A stretch of DNA of 64,000 nucleotides. Origin: Podarcis raffonei. Its lineage: Eukaryota; Chordata; Lepidosauria; Squamata; Lacertidae. The notes under the pieces are model-generated. The model saw only the letters and a list, made by a program, of their open reading frames with translations, was not told the origin of the DNA and ran no database searches. Positions 62,537 to 64,000 of the stretch are shown here, piece by piece. The translations under genes were made by a program, and so were the position numbers. Location of the stretch: assembly GCF_027172205.1 (NCBI RefSeq), contig NC_070604.1:71565023-71629022 (forward strand). Direction: 5' to 3'. Positions within the stretch are counted from its first letter, which is position 1. Each line of letters opens with the position of its first letter.

Positions 62537-63267
62537 TAAGTGAACCAGTTTTCTCAGGTGCTGGTCTGGAATCTGTTTTGCCCTCTTCACTAGGGCTTTT
62601 GTAATACTTAGGCAAGATGTGCATTTATACTATGAGTCATATTTTTAATATTCCTCTATTGTACAGCTCACCTTCTCTTCCCCTGTGTAAGTAGGGTTGC
62701 CAGCTTACAGCAAATTGTCTTGTAACCTTTCATTGCCCCTGGCAGCCAGAGATGAAGTATCTGTGACTGCTCCTTCTCTGGTCCTGGCATCTGCCCTCTC
62801 TGTCACAACATATAGGACTCCCCATGTGCCACATCAGTCAAAACATGTGGTGTGGGCCACACGGCCAGAGAAGAGGCCTCATTGGTAAGCTACAGCTCTC
62901 TCACCTCCGGCAGCACCGAGGGTATTCAAGCTACAACAGTTTGCTGGATTGCAACCCTACTTACCAGTTTTATTCATCTCAATTCTGGTATATCAAATCT
63001 CCTGAGAGCAAACACTTGGATTTTATTTGTGAGCAAATGGTAGTGAACATCCTCATTTACTCTAATTCATTTAATTTAAATCTCAGAAGGTAATGCCAAA
63101 ATAACCTTACCTCAGGTTGCATCATAACTCATGGGAAGTTGGTTTATAAGGGAGCAGTTGTCTTGTAAGGAATAGTTGCTTAGTGGGAATAGTTTCCCTT
63201 ACCTTGAAAGGTCAGCATCTAGAGTTTAAAAGCCTGTCACAGCACATCCCTACATGCTAACCAAGGG

Positions 63268-63510
63268 GTGGGGAGCTTTCTTCAGACTGAGGGCAGCAGT
63301 CCCTTCTGGGCAACCTTCCAGGGGACGCATGTCAGTGGAGAGGGGGAAAGAGCAGAGGGAAAAGTCGATGGAGCAGTTGAGGTGAATTTGTACAGTAGGC
63401 TACTTTCTCCACACTTGCACATCCCTCTCTATCCTCCACCCCATGAGCCAGATAAAGAGCTCTGAAAGGTTGTATTTTGCCCTTTGGCCTAAAGTTCCCT
63501 GCCCTCCCTC
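63268..63510. mobile_element. hAT-like repeat fragment in ACAT2 intron 2
   Basis: CTTCTGGGCAACCTTCCAGG, TTGTACAGTAGGCTACTTTC and CTGAAAGGTTGTATTTTGCC are in the same order as in the repeat at 49262-49420. Confidence 0.6.
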
Positions 63511-64000
63511 ATTCTGCGAATTAATCTTATAAAAATGTTCCTTGCCCACTCCTGAGTTTCCAATCCACAATAATCCTATTCACTACCTATGCTCCCCCTG
63601 ATACCTTGTTAGTCCATAACCCCGGTTCATACTTTCTTCCTAATCCCTCGCTTGCTGAGCCCCTCACAGTCTTCCCCAATCCAAGCTAACCTGAGATGGT
63701 CTTCCATGGTTAAGCGTCCTCTAGTAGACAGTTCAGGGAGGGCTGAGGTGACATAGGGTGCCCTTATAACAATTCTAATTGGCAGAACTGTTGTGCAGGG
63801 TTGAAAAGTGGTCAGGAAGCAAGGAGGTTTTATTTTGACTCCAGGAAGGTGCCCAGAAAAGGAACATGGAAGACGGAGGGAAGGTGCAGAAGTTGTGTCA
63901 GTGGAACGTGGGAGTTCAAAACTAAATGAAGCCCAGCTCATAGGAATGTTGTAATTTATCCTGAAGGCACAGAAGCCCTAAATCAGGTGTCAGGGAAGAG

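Overview
The window is vertebrate nuclear DNA, almost certainly from a squamate reptile and most likely a lizard. The host genes are split into small exons with GT-AG introns. The repeats are a lizard mix: CR1, L2-like, L1 and BovB LINEs, a Sauria-type SINE, tRNA-headed SINEs with CR1 tails, and many hAT- and Tigger-like MITEs.

Three host genes are present, in the order SOD2 - WTAP - ACAT2 known from human 6q25.3. SOD2 (mitochondrial Mn superoxide dismutase) is complete on the minus strand, with five coding exons at 19281-28061 and a CpG-island promoter near 28.06-28.46 kb. WTAP (regulatory subunit of the m6A mRNA methyltransferase) is complete on the minus strand, with seven coding exons at 34092-47581, a poly(A) signal at 33505-33510 and a CpG-island promoter with candidate 5' non-coding exons near 51.7-52.3 kb. 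ACAT2 (cytosolic acetoacetyl-CoA thiolase) starts at 59842 on the plus strand. Only its first two coding exons lie in the window and the gene runs off the right edge.

As I recall the human locus, WTAP there points the same way as ACAT2. Here it is co-directional with SOD2 and divergent from ACAT2, so the WTAP segment may be inverted.

The left 18 kb and the two other intergenic gaps (28.5-33.5 kb and 52.7-59.3 kb) show no host gene. They hold repeat fossils, microsatellites and AT-rich sequence. Most long open frames in the window are either shadows of CpG islands or remnants of LINE reverse transcriptase.

The best leads are: the in-frame read-through stop after WTAP exon 6, which would give a 151-residue short protein; an 88-nt exon-like segment in the same WTAP intron that would introduce an early stop; tRNA-Ile, tRNA-Lys and tRNA-Asn heads all joined to one CR1 tail; and several short inverted-repeat element families with directly visible target-site duplications. 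The three genes act in separate processes (mitochondrial superoxide removal, mRNA methylation, sterol/isoprenoid precursor synthesis); I see no pathway that unites them.
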